Below, piece by piece: positions 61,992-64,000 of a stretch of 64,000 nucleotides of DNA. Positions within the stretch are counted from its first letter, which is position 1, and each line of letters begins with the position of its first letter. Below the pieces are notes generated by a model. It had not been told where the DNA came from. It saw only the letters and a program-made list of their open reading frames with translations, and made no database searches. This DNA is from Niallia sp. Man26 (lineage in GTDB: Bacteria; Bacillota; Bacilli; Bacillales; Cytobacillaceae), in assembly GCF_022049065.2 (NCBI RefSeq), contig NZ_CP095743.1, positions 2,371,001-2,435,000 on the forward strand, written 5' to 3'. Position numbers and translations under genes: made by a program.

Positions 61992-62471
61992 ATGTCATCA
62001 CAATTCCCTTTTGAACCGAGAAAAAACAATCCTGAAAAGCAAGCGCCGTTTCAGTTAATAAAAAAATCCATGAATCAATTTTTCCAAGAAAGACCTGTTA
62101 AGAATTTCCTGCAGTCAATGGATGAATTCTTTAGCAATCCCTTTCCCAATATGTCCTTCCCCGTTTCTGTCAACGAAACAGCAGATGAACATATAATAAA
62201 AGCGGAGCTTGCAGGTATTAATAAAGAGCAAATTCATCTTGATGTATTTGATTATCGTTTAACAATCAGTGTCACCCATTTAGAATTAGTGCAAGAGGAG
62301 AATGAAAACCAGCAACTCGTTCATAAAAGCCAAACTTACAAAAAAAGCTCCCGAACAATCGCTCTTCCCTATATTATTGATGAAAAGAAAGTGAAAGCTT
62401 CCTATCAGAACGGTCTTTTAACAATACGAGTCAAAAAACAAAAAGGTAAAAAAATAAATATCCTTTCATAA
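61992..62471 (+). CDS. Hsp20/alpha-crystallin family small heat shock protein
   Basis: A 159-residue sHSP. The alpha-crystallin domain (~62-155) includes VSVNETADEHIIKAELAGIN, then KKVKASYQNGLLTIRVKKQK with the conserved A-x-x-NGLL motif. AAGGAGG precedes the ATG by 11 nt. Similar proteins act as spore coat (CotM-like) or general chaperones; I cannot tell. Confidence 0.9.
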   Translation: MSSQFPFEPRKNNPEKQAPFQLIKKSMNQFFQERPVKNFLQSMDEFFSNPFPNMSFPVSVNETADEHIIKAELAGINKEQIHLDVFDYRLTISVTHLELVQEENENQQLVHKSQTYKKSSRTIALPYIIDEKKVKASYQNGLLTIRVKKQKGKKINILS

Positions 62472-62587
62472 TAGATAACTGTTTTAGAGTAAAAATTTGA
62501 ATTAGACGCATACTAAAGAATGTTCCATAAAGGATCATTCCTTTTTGGGCATTCCTTTTTCTTTAAATCCTGCTAAGAGGTGATTTG

Positions 62588-62740
62588 ATGAGTTACAAAG
62601 ATAATTTGGATCCTCATTCTGAGCTATTTCATCATAATTGGACTAGACCTAAACGTTCCAAGTCGCAAGTAAACGGGCATACGGAAATGTCTAGGAATAA
62701 TCTTATCCTACGTCGAAATGCAAAAGCTAATCGCTGGTAA
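62588..62740 (+). CDS. ypzG: YpzG family small protein
   Basis: A 50-residue basic protein starting MSYKDNLDPHSELFHHNWTR, then PKRSKSQVNGHTE, matching the YpzG family by size and the PKRxxSQVNG motif. It ends at TAA 62738-62740. GAGGTGATTTG precedes the ATG. Function unknown, possibly sporulation related. In B. subtilis ypzG is found in the same yppG region. Confidence 0.75.
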   Translation: MSYKDNLDPHSELFHHNWTRPKRSKSQVNGHTEMSRNNLILRRNAKANRW

Positions 62741-62756
62741 GGTGAAAAGAAAAAGC

Positions 62757-62791
62757 AAAAACTTGCTGCAAATCTGCAGCAAGTTTTTTTT
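62757..62791. terminator. Bidirectional terminator between ypzG and yppG
   Basis: AAACTTGCTGCA/TGCAGCAAGTTT 12-bp stem with a T-run on the plus strand and A/T flanks on the minus strand. Confidence 0.85.
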
Positions 62792-62800
62792 CACAGATGA

Positions 62801-63328
62801 CTATACTTTAAATATTCCTCCAACACCTTTGACAACTCCTGTTACTTGGTTCATGGCGTTCATCATCATTCCAGCTGTATCTAGCATCTTATTGAAGTCT
62901 AAGGACCCGTCCTGTGATTTAAATGAGTTCATAAAGCCTTTGAAATTGCCTTGTTTTTTCTGGTTAAACGATTGTTTCGGATATGGATTCATATACTGCT
63001 GGTGCATGCTTTGCTGCATCATCGGCTGATACATTTCTTCTTGCTGGTGAAGCGGGTTTTGAAACACATTTTGGGTATTTGGCTTATAAGCATTTTGCGG
63101 ATGAAAATAGCTTTGCTCATAACCGCCAAAAGCTTGATGCTGCTGGTTCACATCATTACCGTAATACCCTGGATAATGCTGATTCATCATTGGGTTCCAT
63201 CCTTGATTCATATATGGATTAAATGTACGGTCAAACGTTTGGACGTTTTGGGGGTGAGAAGCATAGCCGTTCATATAAGCACGCCCACTGTTTGTTAAAT
63301 GTCCATGCATATTTATGTTTTGATGCAT
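62801..63328 (-). CDS. yppG: YppG family protein
   Basis: A 175-residue Asn/Gln/Met/Tyr-rich low-complexity protein (MHQNINMHGHL, FNPYMNQGWNPMMNQHYPGY), ending in a compact segment with TGMMMNAMNQVTGVVKGVGG. Matches YppG; possibly a spore coat component. GGAGGGG precedes the ATG. Confidence 0.87.
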   Translation of the reverse strand: MHQNINMHGHLTNSGRAYMNGYASHPQNVQTFDRTFNPYMNQGWNPMMNQHYPGYYGNDVNQQHQAFGGYEQSYFHPQNAYKPNTQNVFQNPLHQQEEMYQPMMQQSMHQQYMNPYPKQSFNQKKQGNFKGFMNSFKSQDGSLDFNKMLDTAGMMMNAMNQVTGVVKGVGGIFKV

Positions 63329-63495
63329 ATATATCCCCTCCTATTCATGCAGCCCTCTTTTATCTTATGTATAAAATGCCTAGATGGTGCCTAACTGCTA
63401 AAAGGGAAAAGGAAGCAAAAAAAAATAATGCTCCTTATTTTGAGGCTGGTTTTATACAGCTTCATAAACGGCAGAAACATTATGGTTATCTTTTT

Positions 63496-63852
63496 TTACA
63501 GTCTGTCTAAAACAGTCTGTAAAATAAATTGCACTGATTTTGCTGAATCTAAAAATCTTTTTTTACTCGTCTCCTTGAAAAAGGCTTGTATCGAGATAAC
63601 CTCCAGATGATCAGAAGCTGTGCTTATTTGGCTTGGATGCAGATAAAGGGGTTTTTCTGTTTTCACCCACTCTTCAGCAAGATCCTTCCACTCGGCATTC
63701 CATTCTGCCACTTTATTGGCATATGGTCTGACAACCTCGTAAAAATCTTCGCTTTCTCCTGTCGATTTTACTTTTTGAAAGATGTCCACCAAGTAATTAG
63801 CACTTTCTTGTAATTCTTCTGTAAGCTCTTTTAAACGCTGAAAATTTGTCAT
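63496..63852 (-). CDS. yppE: YppE family protein (DUF1798)
   Basis: A 118-residue soluble helical-bundle protein matching YppE: ELTEELQESANYLVDIF, WNAEWKDLAEEWV and KPLYLHPSQI. Function unknown. GGAG precedes the ATG by 8 nt. The 64-kb window ends 148 nt upstream of the gene. Confidence 0.88.
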   Translation of the reverse strand: MTNFQRLKELTEELQESANYLVDIFQKVKSTGESEDFYEVVRPYANKVAEWNAEWKDLAEEWVKTEKPLYLHPSQISTASDHLEVISIQAFFKETSKKRFLDSAKSVQFILQTVLDRL

Positions 63853-64000
63853 AGCTGCACTCCAATATAACGTAAAACATGTTTTTCTTTATTTTAGTGA
63901 ATTTATGATCCTAGTTCAAGTTTTAATGAAAGGCTGCTCATATACGGTTGGTGTTGATTATAATCTGATTCGTTTTGGGAAGTTAAGCATCTGTCTTCAA

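Noticed and set aside
63928..64000. Plus-strand open frame running off the right edge (MKGCSYTVGVDYNL)
   Set aside because: No ribosome site and only 24 codons visible; cannot be judged.

Overview
This window looks like a chromosomal segment of a low-GC, endospore-forming Bacillaceae (a Bacillus/Niallia-type organism; genus not fixed from sequence alone). The evidence is the run of genes in the order known from the Bacillus subtilis ypl-ypp region, the spore genes sspL and cotD, AGGAGG-type ribosome binding sites, and a type-B RNase P RNA between gpsB and ypsC. Most genes lie on the minus strand.

Layout. 1-2.7 kb: a truncated membrane protein gene, hemolysin-III gene yplQ, and the dfrA/thyA folate pair. 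2.7-14.3 kb: an accessory block that separates thyA from ypjP, which I recall as adjacent in B. subtilis. It holds a secreted HExxH metalloprotease of the anthrax lethal-factor type and a large Ter stress-response cluster. The cluster contains three TerD-family genes, terC, telA, yceG, and a four-gene module predicted to make a nucleoside-like metabolite (CitE-like C-C lyase, PRTase-TRSP, StiP/PRTase-Pelota, HAD). Two Ter transcription units carry close matches to extracytoplasmic-function (ECF) sigma promoters (GAAAC, 16-17 nt, CGTA). 14.4-20.6 kb: ypjP, ypiP, brxA, a YrhK-like gene, ypgR, an ABC-F gene and ypgQ. 20.6-21.7 kb: a decayed stretch with a fossil of a CypC-type cytochrome P450. 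21.7-26.3 kb: a secreted protein, an amidohydrolase and a 1020-residue GNAT fusion. 26.6-32.2 kb: a MerR-like regulator, coaW, bsaA, fhs and metA. 32.2-41.5 kb: an AIM24 gene with another ECF-type promoter, mntR, topB, a lipoyl-domain/aromatic-acid-exporter pair, a csp gene with a long leader, two RNase H-like genes and sspL. 41.5-52.4 kb: ypcP, a sulfurtransferase, dynA, a Fur-box-controlled 31-residue membrane peptide, a CheX-like gene, the M32 carboxypeptidase gene and ypvA. 52.5-64 kb: a small islet flanked by partial copies of the ypsC 3' end, then ypsC, rnpB, gpsB, ypsA, cotD, mrfB/mrfA (yprB/yprA), an alpha/beta hydrolase, hsp20, ypzG, yppG and yppE.

How it works together. The strongest theme is envelope and metal stress. 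Four ECF-sigma-like promoters (truncated first gene, yceG operon, terD-terC, AIM24), the TerC metal exporter, TerD/TelA proteins, the Mn regulator MntR and a Fur-type promoter all occur here. The rest is core metabolism (folate, one-carbon, methionine, CoA), DNA repair (MrfAB, TopB, YpvA, YpcP), cell division (GpsB) and spore proteins. I saw no tRNA, rRNA, CRISPR array, intact insertion sequence or prophage.
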